This document shows, piece after piece, positions 28,160 through 39,434 of a stretch of 64,000 bases of DNA. The notes under the pieces were generated by a model. The model was given only the letters and a program-made list of their open reading frames with translations. It ran no database searches and had not been told where the DNA came from. Position 1 is the stretch's first letter. Every line of letters begins with the position of its first letter. Made by a program: the position numbers and the translations under genes. Origin of the DNA: Cryptomeria japonica (lineage: Eukaryota; Streptophyta; Pinopsida; Cupressales; Cupressaceae); the NCBI RefSeq assembly GCF_030272615.1, contig NC_081406.1:248741218-248805217 (forward strand), written 5' to 3'.

Positions 28160-30158
28160 AATGTTCTGATTAGATAAAGCGAGAAGGGCCTAAACCCATT
28201 ACATAACAACCATACACCAAAGAATAGGGGTCTCACAAGGATTGAGAACACCCATCATTAAGACCAATTGACAAAAAGGAATCCATAGTAGATAAATAAC
28301 AACAACAAAAACTAATAAAATACTAACCTAGAGAATGAAACACACCAAAAAACTAGCACCACCCATAATAGACATAAAACAATGGCCTACATGGTGGAGG
28401 TTTTAATACATTGATAGTATTGACTAAGCTCTTTGACCTCCTCATTGAAATAAAATCTTTTGATTAAAGCTTTTCCCAATGAAGAAATATGGAACTCCAT
28501 TCTTTCCTTGACCACGGTCCTAGTCGACTCAATTGCAGCACCTTTCACCATCTCCAAGGACCGCTTTTTCTTTGTATGTCTCATCTTGATCTCATCCTAG
28601 ATAGCTTTCAAGGAAGAAAAGTTATTTTTCACCATTTCATTTTTTAATGTTGCCAATGTCATTCAATTTCCTTGTGAGTATCTTCGATGTTTTGTAATTA
28701 TACAATAACTATAGTTGTTTCCTTCTTATCCTCTTCCTAGCTAGCCTTCTAAATAAGGGATTTGATTTGGTCCTGCAAGGTATCCCATTTCAAGAGCCTC
28801 TCTACTAGATCATTTGTTGACAACTAGACCCTTTCATCCTTGTCTTTTTTTTACCAACTAGAAGCCCTAGGATTTGCCTCAACCAATGCCTCTAGCCTGT
28901 TAATTTTCTTTTTGTAGCATTAAACTAGGTAAGGAGTCAACAGATAATGATATTTTAGCTATTATATGTACCTTAAAGTTCATTAATTTATTTTACAACA
29001 TCACATAAATCCCAAACTTCGGGGGATGAAATAGGGGAGGAAGAGGGGAACCTAAAGAAGGTGTGGGATATTTGGGGGCTATAGTAGTAACATTGGGGTT
29101 ATCAAGAGTACACTTAGAGCCCATAGACCAAGAGGAAGCACAATCCTTTAAGACAATTTTTTTAATAAATGCCCAATTTCAGGATTATCTTACTAAGGCA
29201 AGGCAAGGGAGTCAATTTTATTCACTATTGCAAAGTGTTGAGGGTTAACTTGAGTGGTCACAATTTTAGTTTGGGGGTAGTCATCACACTAGAGGCACCC
29301 TTACAACTATTCTTAGGGATATTAGATAGCTCCACAACAAGGGTGGGATTAGGAAGGGGTCTAGGTGGATTAATGAAGGGCCTACTAGGTAGGAACATAG
29401 CCAAGTAGATATTATAAAGCCTTGGGACTAAACCCTGATGTAGGGGACAAACATCATTGAACTTCATAATAGCTACAGACTAAGAGATGGAAGAAAAAAT
29501 CTAGTAGGGAAAGCTCATTTTTACACCATGTCTAAAATGATTAAGTAGAGGGAATAAATAAGAGTGAAATCTTTTATACCTACCATCCAAGGTGATGTAC
29601 TCCATTAAAACTAGAGCTACGTCCTTCCATTAACCTAGGAGATCCTCTCCAATGAAGCCATTTTGTAGGGGGGAAATTTCTTCACCCGCAATTAGGAACA
29701 TCTTGAAATTATCTTTATAGTTCCCCTTGGGTTTTTTGGGGAGAGTCACTCCTTTAGCTAGGATCCCAGAAGTAGTAGCAATAGACTCCATAGACATTCT
29801 AAAAACCACAATCCCTATACTATCTTTGTCCTCATCTCAAGATTGAGTGAACTTCTCAGAAAGACAAGGATTAAAGCCTTTCAAATGGGTCAGCATAAGA
29901 TGCAAAGTTATCTCTCCTAATCAAAGACCAAAGAATATTGTTTTGCATAAAACTATCAAAGTTATCTAGCTTAATTTGGATGAGATCACCCCCATAGTAA
30001 AAACATTCACAAAAAGACCAATGAAAGCGAATAGGAAAGGGATGAACAAAACTAACTTGGGAAAAGGATATTAAATGACAGTATTTGAAAAGGCATTTCT
30101 TTTGCCAAATATAAAACCCCATCTCTTGTAGTGTCGATCCTTGACATTCTCTTGACAT
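28160..30158 (-). pseudogene. Relative of the LINE third ORF (ORF3-like)
   Basis: Read on the minus strand from an ATG at 30158, with several stops and frameshifts. The central domain runs from IGIVVFRMSMESIATTSGIL through FKMFLIAGEE and WKDVALVLMEYITLDGRYKR to PLLNHFRHGVKMSFPY and CPLHQGLVPRLYNIYL. It lines up block for block with the third ORF of the LINE at 44.8-46.5 kb (FKLDAELISTITGM, LFLQKEKE, EHIMIEGHFSRAHTY, LLNHFRHDKKVSLPYYLF). A charged, helical C-terminal region follows, as in that ORF. The 3' end at about 28165-28200 (GGGTTTAGGCCCTTCTCGC on the minus strand) resembles the LINE 3' end at 46676. No reverse transcriptase is attached, so it may be a strongly 5'-truncated LINE copy. 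Function unknown. Confidence 0.6.
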
Positions 30159-30860
30159 ACTTTTATTTTTATTCTTTGATAGACATTCATGTACTCACTA
30201 AGATATAGTTATGATACTCTTGGTAGATTTTTTGGTTTATGTTTTGATGATACTAGTATATGAAAGTTGTTACATGTTGATAGATGATACATTATGATTT
30301 ATATGGATGATGATACATTATAATCGATGTTGATGTTGAGATTTATGTTTGGATATTTATGCATATTTAGGGGTTTATGTTTAGTTATAATGTCATCATG
30401 CTATGAGCTAACATTATTTCATATTATATTGAATATGATGATGATCTTGATGTTATTGGTGATGTGTCTTCATTATGATGTATCTGTATTCTTGGAAGGT
30501 ACATCATACCACTCACTGCGAGCGGGATGTGGTAATGCGATTCTCTTTCCACCAGTGTGTGTGTGTGTCTCTCTCTCTCTATATATATATATATCGTAGT
30601 AAATTGTATACCCTTAATTGGGTGGTACAATTCAATGCTTAGGTTAGCACCTGCCATAGTGTGTTTTCATCTTGCATTTAAATTCCCCTTTAAGAATTTA
30701 ATTAATTAATTAAATTAAATTTTAAGTCTTCTTTTATCACTCTACACACCATAACATTGCGCCCTTTTATATTAAGTGTTCCCCTTTTATTTTATTCTCC
30801 CAATAAATCATTCCATCAAATACCCTAATTATGTCCTATTTCAACCTTCAATGCCCGATT
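30159..30860. other. AT-rich sequence with a compound microsatellite
   Basis: A compound (GT)n(CT)n(AT)n microsatellite lies at about 30556-30595. Otherwise I see repeated 'gatgat' and 'ttaattaa' words and no gene. Confidence 0.6.
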
Positions 30861-32000
30861 TTTTATATCTAGACATCTCAAATTCCCATATACTCTTGGA
30901 ATTTGCTCTAAAATCACAATATCTTGCTTCCTCGAAAATTTGGCAAAAAGTTGGTTGGACCCTGTGTTAGGACCAGGTAGGTACCTACTTGGTCTCGACT
31001 TTTCTCCCCAAATCTCAGGAGCATTTTTTAGCGGTATTTTAATATTCAAATCCAAGAGATTGGAGGAAAATATTATTTCTAGGTCGGCCTATGACTCAAA
31101 ACAAAGTTAGGGTCTCCTACATAAAACCTTCCTTTCCTCATTTGAAGGATCTAAGATCTAGCGATTGAAGGAGCCTCTTGTGAAGTGAAAGTGTAGGTTA
31201 GGTGAAGTCTACAACACCAAATCAAGCATTCATCAAGAATTTATCAAGCCTTCATCAATCATCTTCAATAACAATTAGGAGCTTTGAAGACATTGAAGAA
31301 TAATAGGAGACCACCGACTGATGATTGGATTATACCTCTCCTTTAGGGTTTGATATGGTTTCATGTTATTTTCATGTCTTTGCATGAGCTTCATTTTTAG
31401 ATTTATATTCATGCTTTAGATCTCTTTATTCATTTGTTATTTGAAGTATTTATATTTATATTTACAAGCATTTAGGGTTTTCTCTCCAAAGCGTAGGGTA
31501 GAACTCTATATTCTTTACCACTCTGATTTAGGATCTTGCATATAAACAAGATTCTTGCACACACATTTTCAGTACATTATTGGCTATTTGTGGAAGTGTA
31601 AACCACCAAAATAAGCGGTTTGACTAAGGCAAAACCCTATATAGCCACCTAGACACCCTTTTTCAAGTTGCAAGTGCAGGTATAGGAATTCAGTGGAAGC
31701 ACAATTTTTGGGACCGACGAAAGACATAGCTACAATCTCAGTGCCAAAATTTGATCTCATATTACAAAGACCAGGGCATGGCACCCTAGTCCCTAGGGTT
31801 TTTTAGATTTTTGTTCCAGATCTACATCTTAGACCCTTAGGACCTGAAATCCTGAGTTTCAGCTTTTTGTCAGCACAAGGAGCCCTCCCTAGTCCCTAGG
31901 GTTTTGCAGCTTTTTGTGCTAGATTTGCATCTCAGACCCTCAGGACCTTAGATCTAGAGTTTCAACTTTCTATCAGCACAAGGACCAAGGATCCCAATGC
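30861..32000 (+). mobile_element. Gypsy LTR/leader-like remnant
   Basis: Contains the phrase 'aaaatcacaatatctt', then 'aaaatttgg.aaaaagtt' and 'ggacc.tgt', in the order found in the leader of the gypsy element at 60688-60842. It also has 'ggtcggcct' and the 'catcaag' and 'attcatcaag' type phrases matching the gypsy LTR at about 59550-59720. No coding region is attached. Boundaries are uncertain. Confidence 0.45.
31780..31983. repeat. Two tandem copies of a 102-bp unit
   Basis: Both units carry 'ctagtccctagggtttt', then 'ccagatctacatct' or 'ctagatttgcatct', then 'cagcacaagga'. The unit junction is at about 31881/31882. Confidence 0.7.
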
Positions 32001-32349
32001 CCTTGTTCTGCCCAATATGCATCATATTTCAGCAACAAATACACCTCTGAGTCCATTTTCTAGTCCTACGTTTTGCATCTCAATTTAAGTTTAGACAGAA
32101 TCTGCATTTTCAATTTATGCTTGCTTCATTGTTGATCTTCTGGCTTAGTTTCTTATTGCATCATATTTTTCACATCTCCTCTGCATTACAACAAAGGAAT
32201 AGAAACCCTAAGAGATATTCCTTGACTCTCTCTTTCTCTCACAAGAAGTGGTCAAAGTGAAATATCTCCCTAGGATCTTTCATATTTCAATGTGTACATG
32301 AGAGTGGGATTAGGTCTTAGCTACTTGTTTCCATTTTTTTCGTATCACA

Positions 32350-32351
<2 letters not shown>

Positions 32352-32385
<34 letters not shown>

Positions 32386-32393
32386 GTGTGTGT
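32352..32393. repeat. (GT)n microsatellite
   Basis: About 20 GT units with one C interruption. Confidence 0.95.
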
Positions 32394-32399
32394 TGTGCA

Positions 32400-33899
32400 T
32401 AGACGTTTGGTGTTATGCAGGATTGCAAGTTCTAGACATTGACTCTACCAGGTTTCACACGTCTGAGAATTTTAGACTTTTAATGGATTTATTATGATGT
32501 TTTCTTGATATGCCATAAGTTGTGATCAGCTAGAATTGTGATCATAGATTAGTTTTATTATGATGATTCAAATTGTTCTATGAGAGCCTTTGATTATACA
32601 TATCTTGGTTGTTATGAGATATATTGGAGAATTTTGATTTGTATGTTATCCCTAGATCATAGGAACATATTAGGGGAAGTGGCTTCCAATGTCGGGGTCA
32701 CTTCCAAGAGGGTTCCTTGTAAGGATGCTTGGAGGACTATCAGGATATCTCATGGGAGTTATTTATCATTGGGTCGCTTCATCAGTCATATGAGCCCCAC
32801 TATTTGAAGGGGCCCACCCCAAATTAGTTGTTTTGCTCATATGACTACCCACCCCCCCCCAAAAAATAATAATTGTAGATTATCGTGACGACCCCCCCCC
32901 CTGCCCCCCTGATAACCTTAATTAATTTGTTTAGAGGCTAGGTAGTTTTCATAATAATAAGATAATAAATTGTTTTGAATGCCCCACTCATGACCTAGAG
33001 TGTTAGTATAGGCTCAGGATGAGATTGGGAAGGCCTTGATAGCATGACTGTACTCTCTTGTCTTCATGAGAGGTTGAGCTGGTTTTGCATGAGTACCACC
33101 TACCTAGAGGTTCCACGTAAGGATGCTTGGAAGTCTATACTATCGAGAGGTTGCCAATAAGGATGCTTGGAGTTCTAGTTGTCAGCATACAATGACACTT
33201 CTCCCTACATATGTGTCCTTGGTGTTAACCTTGTTTCATGGAAGTCTATGGCATATGTCTTTGTTTTATTTGAGCCTATGTCTTGAAGGATAAATCTTTG
33301 TTATGTAATTTAGTTGTGTTCTTTGGGAGTTAGGTGTCAGTCTAAGTTTAGTGTGTGTGGAACCTTATATCATTCTTTGGGCATAGGGGGTGGTTCCTTT
33401 TGGTTCTACATGGTCGGCTGGTTGATGTTTTTTCTTCCATTGGGATATTTTTCCACATTGGATGTTCATGAGCATGTTGGATATTCCTATTTCTACAGAT
33501 ATTGAACTATGGAGCATTTGTACTTCATGATTACTTATTTGTAGTAGATGATGTAGATTTGTGACAAGTTACTTGTGTAATATGTAGTCTTATGATAATT
33601 TGCGTAATGTTGATAAGGAGACATTGATATACATTATATATGGACATTGAACATTTATGAATGTTGTATATTATCTTATTTGTAATTCAGTAATGATGTT
33701 ATGATACCCTAAGGAAATTGGAAATTGAAAGGTTGGAAAAGCATAATGAAGTTAATAATGTTATTTGTTAGTATAGTTATTTCCATTTATGCATGTAATT
33801 CATTATGTAATTATGGAATTAGTATAGTGTAATGTGTTGTTATTATCTTTAAAAAAATATATATGTTAGTTTCTCTAGGGTTTCATGGTGGGCATTACA
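32400..33899 (-). mobile_element. LTR of the same family as 3656-5260 (degenerate)
   Basis: Shares with the solo LTR the phrases 'ccctagat.ataggt/gaac', 'gggagtggct/ggaagtggct', 'gatgagattgggaaggcct/gtgggattgggaaggcct' and 'gcatgat/gcatgact', and the terminus 'gggcattaca' after 'tctctaggg/cctctaggg'. It ends at 33899, next to a pyrimidine tract that is a polypurine tract on the minus strand. That makes it a minus-strand 3' LTR. Its other end is unclear near 32400. Confidence 0.55.
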
Positions 33900-33912
33900 T
33901 CTCCCTCTCAAG
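33900..33912 (-). promoter_or_regulatory. Polypurine tract of the degenerate LTR element
   Basis: The minus strand reads TTGAGAGGGAGA directly before TGTAATGCCC, the LTR start. Confidence 0.5.
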
Positions 33913-34569
33913 AAATGATTGTTAGACATGATGTAAACGAATAAAAATAAAAATATAATCCTTGGATTGTTACACATAATTAGAATTTATGTACCCCTAG
34001 ATCATGACATGAACATCTCCGAGTTTTTGATGAATAGACCCATTTTTTTTTAACCTATCAATTGATTTGTTCCCTTCTCTAAAGATGTAAGTGCATCTTA
34101 CATGGCCAAACGTAGGTAAGATACATTTATATTTGTTAATGAGATCTTTTATAGATCAACCTAGTGTAGTTTCTCCATGAAGCATGATAATAACACTCGA
34201 ACTAATTATAATATATGACAAAGATAACTTACATGAGTAGTGGGCTCGTCTTCTCTAGTTAGCCCAGTATTTGTGTTTTATCATCTTATTTAACTAAAGA
34301 GACCGCCACTGACCTCGAAAGGACGGATACTATTCCATCTGCCTATAATCAAATTCGCTTAGCCAAAACTATTAATGGCAAGATCCGCTACAAGTTAAAC
34401 ATATTTGGAAAGAATCTACCACTGTAGACTAGTCCCATTCCAAAGCAATATCACAAACTTGTTTGTGGAAACATTTTCTAGGATACATCTGAACAAAAAA
34501 ATTGAATGATTAGTCTTGTAGAAATACAGTCGACAAAGCAAGAACATGTTGAAGATGTCTCTAATTTAT

Positions 34570-34868
34570 GTGTCTTCTAACTAGTCGATGATGCATTTGA
34601 TGACAGTTTGTCATCCCCAAGTTATTCTCACATAAGAGTGAAATCTTCTTCTGAAGAACTTCCATGTCTGCTGTACTTCTGACCATCTGTAACAAATCAA
34701 CACACTAAAACAATTCATTACAATCTTCATTAAAACTACTCAAAACACACATAAAATCAATGAAATCTAATGAAACTCACCTTGAGACGAGGGATATGAC
34801 AGATTGTGTCGGGAGAAACAAATGTAGAAGCTTTGACATTTCAGAATGTGTCAAAGCCGTAGAATTGA
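34570..34868 (-). other. Possible exon-intron-exon fragment
   Basis: On the minus strand an 88-bp segment (34781-34868) lies between an acceptor-like 'aatgttacag' and a donor-like AAG|GTGAG. A 94-bp AT-rich intron (34687-34780) ending 'tttgttacag' follows. Joining the two sides keeps one frame open from just after a stop in the first segment (VKASTFVSPDTICHIPRLK) into MVRSTADMEVLQKKISLLC. No family is recognised. It could be a decayed host gene or chance. Confidence 0.25.
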
Positions 34869-35154
34869 CTGTAACATTGAGAGTAAAGCGAGTGGTTTAA
34901 ATCATATATATTAAGTTTTGATTTCTGAATTTAAAAGTGTTAAAATATTTAGAAGTGATTGACATTTTCAAGATTTAATATGTAGAATTTAAGATTGACC
35001 AGAATAAAGCAGAAGTAGAGCACTTGGAAAGCGTCATATGAATGTAAATGCGTCTCTATTTGCTTTTGCTTTTGATTTTGAGCTCTTAGAAATTCGTCTA
35101 ATAATTAATAACTGATGACGTTGTCTGCATAGCTTTACAATTTAAATGAGATAA

Positions 35155-35220
35155 CTTCTTGTTGTATGGATCAACGTGAGAACTGAGCTTCTTGTTGCAT
35201 GGATCGACGTAAGAACTGAG
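35155..35220. repeat. Two tandem copies of a 33-bp unit
   Basis: The unit 'cttcttgttgtatggatc..' occurs twice in direct succession (35155-35187 and 35188-35220) with three differences. The length is a multiple of three and both strands stay open across it. Confidence 0.85.
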
Positions 35221-35448
35221 CACAATTCCCTCCCCATTAGGGACCCGCTCTGTGTTGTTGTAATTTGGCTGGTTGTACAAGAGGATTAACAAGTACGTAG
35301 ATCCTCTAATGGAGCGTTGAAGTCCATCATTGATGATTTCTTTCCAATTCGCAAGTTAGGATTTATTAATAAGTATCTAGTTTTTCTTAGGGTTATAATA
35401 GGGATTTATATTAAGAAGTATGTGGTGACAACACTATTTTATAAAGTG

Positions 35449-35505
35449 TTTTTATTTTTATTTTTATTTTTATTTTTTATTTTTTATTTTTTATTTTTTA
35501 CTTTT
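35449..35505. repeat. TTTTTA-type microsatellite
   Basis: Runs of 'tttttattt' about 6 bp apart, grading into 'ttttttacttttt'. Confidence 0.85.
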
Positions 35506-36426
35506 TAGTTTTTGTGGAGGGAGGGTAGTTTTAGATTGTTTGTATTTATCATCTTCTGAAAAGTGAATTTGAAGAAATATTATCAATTAGACTTTCTTTT
35601 TTATTAGGTGGTATCAATGAAGTTTAATGAAATATGAAATGATAAATATAAGTTAGCATATACATCATTTTTAAGTATAGAGAATTAATATTTTTATTAA
35701 ATTTTATAATATTAGTATTACGTATGATTTAAGATTTCAAATAAAAGGGAATAAAATTATATAGACATGCTAAGAGTAAGTGAAGATAATATTCATCTAA
35801 AGTAATATTCAATGGAATGTGGTAGTGCATAGGTTTCTAAGTATTCCCTTATAACATATCTTGATCAATTTAATAACAAGATTAGAGAAATAAAAGATCA
35901 CATGTTAATTGTGTTTGTTAATCATTGAATAGATAAAAAGATAGATCAATCAACTTATCAATGAATAATTTATTAATTTCAATGGGCTTCCATTTATCAA
36001 TGCATAAAACCACCAATTTCGTGTAGTATTTTTATAAGAGTATTTTAAAAATTAAAATAATATATACTTTTGTTATCCAAAAATATTTAGATAGTAATTA
36101 ATTTTGTATAAGATACTTTTTAATTGAAATGATGATTTTATTTAATTTTGATAAAGGATGATAGATTAAAAGAATGAATAACAAAATATAAGTCTTTTAG
36201 AAACTATACATACAACACATGTCATTTTACATTTAGTACATTTCAATTTACACCAATTTAAAAATATAAGAATTGAAAGAAAATAGGAAACAATATTGGT
36301 ACGTCTTTATCTATTTTGATAAATAAGTTCCATTCTCATATACACCTATATAGAAAGAACAACTTATTCTTTTTAAAGATAATATGTGTGAGAATGACAT
36401 AAGAAAATAGAAATGTTAGATGTAGT

Positions 36427-36443
36427 AACAATGATAACCATAA
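36427..36443 (+). repeat. LINE target-site duplication, left
   Basis: AACAATGATAACCATAA, identical to 46717-46733. Confidence 0.9.
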
Positions 36444-36446
36444 GAA

Positions 36447-38101
36447 AAAGCTTGGCTCTCCCATCCTTCTCTGGAAGCCTGCATTACTGAATGGTGGAAC
36501 TTTGAAATGGAGGGTAAGGCTCTTTTCAGAATTGCTAAAAAGCTCAACATCATAAAAGCCAAAATTAAAATCTGGAACAAGGAGATCTTTGGGGACATAT
36601 TCAAGAACAAAACTCAAGTTAAAGTTGAACTAAAGCTTGTTTAGGATAGAATCCAAGAGGTGGGGTTGACCGAAGATCTTAGGACAGTTGAAAATGATTT
36701 GTTATCTAAATATCACTCCATCATTTCTAATGAAAAGACTTTCTAGAGACAAAGATCTAGAGCTCTATTCCTCAAGGAAGGCGATAAAAACACTCGCTTC
36801 TTTCACTTAACTACCCTTAAGCACAAGGCAGCCAATAGAATATCCAAACTTACTTGCAATAAAGGTGTCCTAATAGAGGATTGCGACATCAGGAAGGAAG
36901 CTCTCAAGCATTTCAGTACCTTGCTGGGTGAAGTGGACAACCTAGACCTCAGTAAGCAAAGCACTCTTTTACAAGTCATTCCTTCTATCCTATCGGAAGC
37001 TGACAATCGCCTCTTATCCCGTATCCCCACTAATCCTGAAATCAGAAAGGCGGTGTTTTCCTTTTAGGGTGATAAATCCCCCTGCCCGGATGGCTTTCCC
37101 ATGTTTTTCTTCCAAAAATTTTGGCACATTGTGGAGGTGGACATATGCAATGGTGTTAAGGAATTCTTTGGCTCCAGAAGACTTCTTAAGGAACTGAATG
37201 CCACTTTCATTGTCCTTATCTTGAAGATACCCGAAGCTGATTCTCTCAACAAGTTTAGACCCATCAGCTTGTGCAACTCAGTCTTCAAGATCCTTTCCAA
37301 GGTTTTGACTTCCAGGTTGCTTGATGTTCTCCCAAGGATTATCTATGTCCAACAGAATGGCTTTGTCCCTGGAAGATAGATTTTGGACTCCATTATCTCT
37401 GTTCATGAAAATATCCACTCCCTGAAAGTGGCAAGTAAATAAGGATTCTTCCTTAAGTTAGACATGGCTAAAGCTTTTGATAGAGTGAACTAGTAGTTTC
37501 TCCTCAGGATTATGGAATCATTTGGTTTTGGTGACAAAGTTATCCAGTTTTGTTCTCAACTCATGGGAACTTCCTCCTCTACTGTTATTGTCAATGGCTC
37601 CCCGTCTAATTTCTTTAAAAGCTCTAGAGGTCTCAGACAGGGAGAACCCATCTCCCCCATCCTATTTACTATTCTTGCTAAATTCCTGGGTAGATTCATC
37701 CTTAAAAATGTGGAAGAAGGCCATCTTAAGGGTCTGAAACCCTCTTCTTCCAACGTTGTTTGCTCTCATGAAAAATTTGTTGATGATTCTATCACTATGG
37801 GGGAAGCCACCATCTTGGAAGCCAAAAACATGAAAACCATTCTGAATACCTATGAATCGGCCTCTAGTCAAAAAATCAACTAGGATAAAAGCTCTTTGTT
37901 TTTCATTAACACCTCGACCCAAAGGCAAATTAGGATTGGCAGGATTCTTGGTTGTAACATATCTGAGTTTCCTTCTACTTATTTGGGGCTTCCTCTCTGT
38001 CTCAAACCTTAGGATTCCTTTTGAAATAAGTTAATTGATAGACTCAACCTAAAACTCGCTAGCTGGAAAGGGGTTGTTCTTAGCCAAACTAGTAAAGTCA
38101 C
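36447..38101 (+). pseudogene. LINE ORF2, reverse transcriptase part
   Basis: Begins inside ORF2 downstream of the endonuclease (WWNFEMEGKALFRIAKKL, KIWNKEIFGDIF) and runs into the reverse transcriptase. Visible RT blocks are FRPISLCNSVFKILSKVL, the catalytic KLDMAKAFDRV, SRGLRQGEPISPILF and FVDDSITMG (FVDD replacing the usual YADD or FADD). A thumb-like part with STYLGLPLC follows. About ten in-frame stops, several of them TAG at former Trp or Gln positions, make it inactive. The sequence stops at the copia insertion within SQTSKVT and resumes at 43042. Confidence 0.9.
38097..38101 (+). repeat. Target-site duplication of the Tnt1-like element, left
   Basis: GTCAC, repeated at 43037-43041. 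Confidence 0.85.
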
Positions 38102-38499
38102 TATTGAAATGTGGTGACTGATTAGCAAAGTACTCTACACTCAGTACATTTCCTCGCCGGGGTTCGGGGGCAGCAGCCCCCGAGAAAAAAAAATTTGGGT
38201 ATTTTTTTTATGAAAACCAACATTGTAATAAAACCCTAAAAAGGTCGACTTTGTTTTTGCCCTAAAATGCATGTTATAAGCAGCTGGGATGCTTAAGGCA
38301 TTGTAAGGTTGATGAACTATTTTTGCTGGATAATAAGAAAGATTGGATGACTGTGCATGGTGGACATAACCCATTCTAGATGAACCACATTAAATCTCTG
38401 TGTTATCTATGTCCTGTTTTATTTCTTTATCTTTTATATTTTAAATTTGCATATAATTGTTAGTTCATATTTGCTTCGAATCTGCTTGAAACCCTAACA
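38102..38499 (+). repeat. 5' LTR, Tnt1-like element
   Basis: Starts TATTGAAATG (TG mutated to TA) and ends CCCTAACA. Pairs with 42575-43036. Confidence 0.9.
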
Positions 38500-38501
38500 A
38501 T

Positions 38502-38513
38502 TGGTATCAGAGC
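38502..38513 (+). promoter_or_regulatory. Primer-binding site, initiator tRNA-Met type
   Basis: TGGTATCAGAGC, two bases after the LTR. This is the standard plant copia primer site. Confidence 0.9.
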
Positions 38514-38559
38514 GAGGTATTCTGTAAATTGGCAAGACTCTCAGATTTGAGTGGGAGCA

Positions 38560-39434
38560 ATGGAGGATTCCAAATTCAAGGTCAAAAAGTTTAAGGGTCA
38601 GAATTATTAGTTATGGAAAATGCAGATGGAGGATTACCTGTATCAAAAAGATTTGTGGCGGCCATTGGAAGGAAAGGCAAAGAAACTGACCACAATGTCA
38701 AATGAAGAGTGAGACATTTTAGATAGAAAGGCACTGGGATCCATCTGATTATACCTTGCACCGTCTGTAGCATTCAATATAACAGAAGCAAAAACGATTG
38801 TAGATTTGATGGCAACATTGGCTAAGTTGTATGAGAAACCCTTGGCTTTGAATAAGGTATTTCTTATGAAGCATTTGTTTAATTTGAAAATGAGTGAGGG
38901 AGGATCTATAGCAGAGCACTTAAATGAATTTAATACAATTACCAGTCAATTGTCTTTGGTAAAAATTACCTTTGCAGAAGAGGTTAGGGCTCTCTTGATT
39001 TTATGTTCTTTGCTAGAAAGCTGGAATAGCTTGGTTATGGCTGTAAGTAACTCTGTCTCTGGTAAAAATACTTTCGTATTTGATGATATTGCTGGTGTTA
39101 TCCTAAGCGAGGAAATGTGAAGGAAAAGCACAGGTGAGACTCCAACATCATCAAGTAGTGTTTTGAATGTGGAGAACAGAGGAAGATCAAAGGAAAGAGG
39201 AAAAGGCCCTGGGAATGAGAAGTCATGAGGGAAGTCAAAGAAAGGACACTCTCAATCTAGAGGAAAGAAAGATTGTTGGTACTGCGGAAAGCCTGGTCAT
39301 CTAAAGAAAGAATGTTGGTCTCGGAAAAACAAAAAAGGAGACAAAAATGAAAATGACAGTAAGGAAGCTAATGTTTCAAGCAATACTTTACAAGATGCTT
39401 TAATCTTATGTTTGGATACTGTTAATGATTCCTA
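38560..39434 (+). pseudogene. Gag of the Tnt1-like element
   Basis: The nucleocapsid precursor starts at an ATG shortly after the primer site (MEDSKFKVKKFKGQNY). The helical gag domain (LMATLAKLYEKPLALNKVF, LNEFNTITSQLSLV) is followed by a Ser/Gly/Lys-rich linker and an intact CX2CX4HX4C knuckle, CWYCGKPGHLKKEC. Four or more stops occur (TAG, TGA), mostly at positions where Trp, Gln or Arg would be expected. The frame is otherwise continuous into protease. Confidence 0.9.

Larger units (their letters stand above)
33913..36426. other. Unassigned sequence; possible internal region or host DNA
   Basis: Contains a possible spliced fragment on the minus strand (34570-34868), a 33-bp tandem duplication (35155-35220) and a TTTTTA microsatellite (about 35449-35505). 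No retroelement protein is recognisable. The part from 35506 to 36426 is AT-rich and appears empty. Confidence 0.4.

Noticed and set aside
29063-29467. Plus-strand open frames at 29.0-29.5 kb
   Set aside because: They are antisense to the ORF3-like pseudogene, whose family match lies on the minus strand.
35317-35508. 63-codon open frame ending in Phe/Leu
   Set aside because: Half of it is the TTTTTA microsatellite.
36336-37030. Minus-strand open frames across the LINE start
   Set aside because: They are antisense shadows of LINE ORF2. The plus-strand reading has clear RT-family text.
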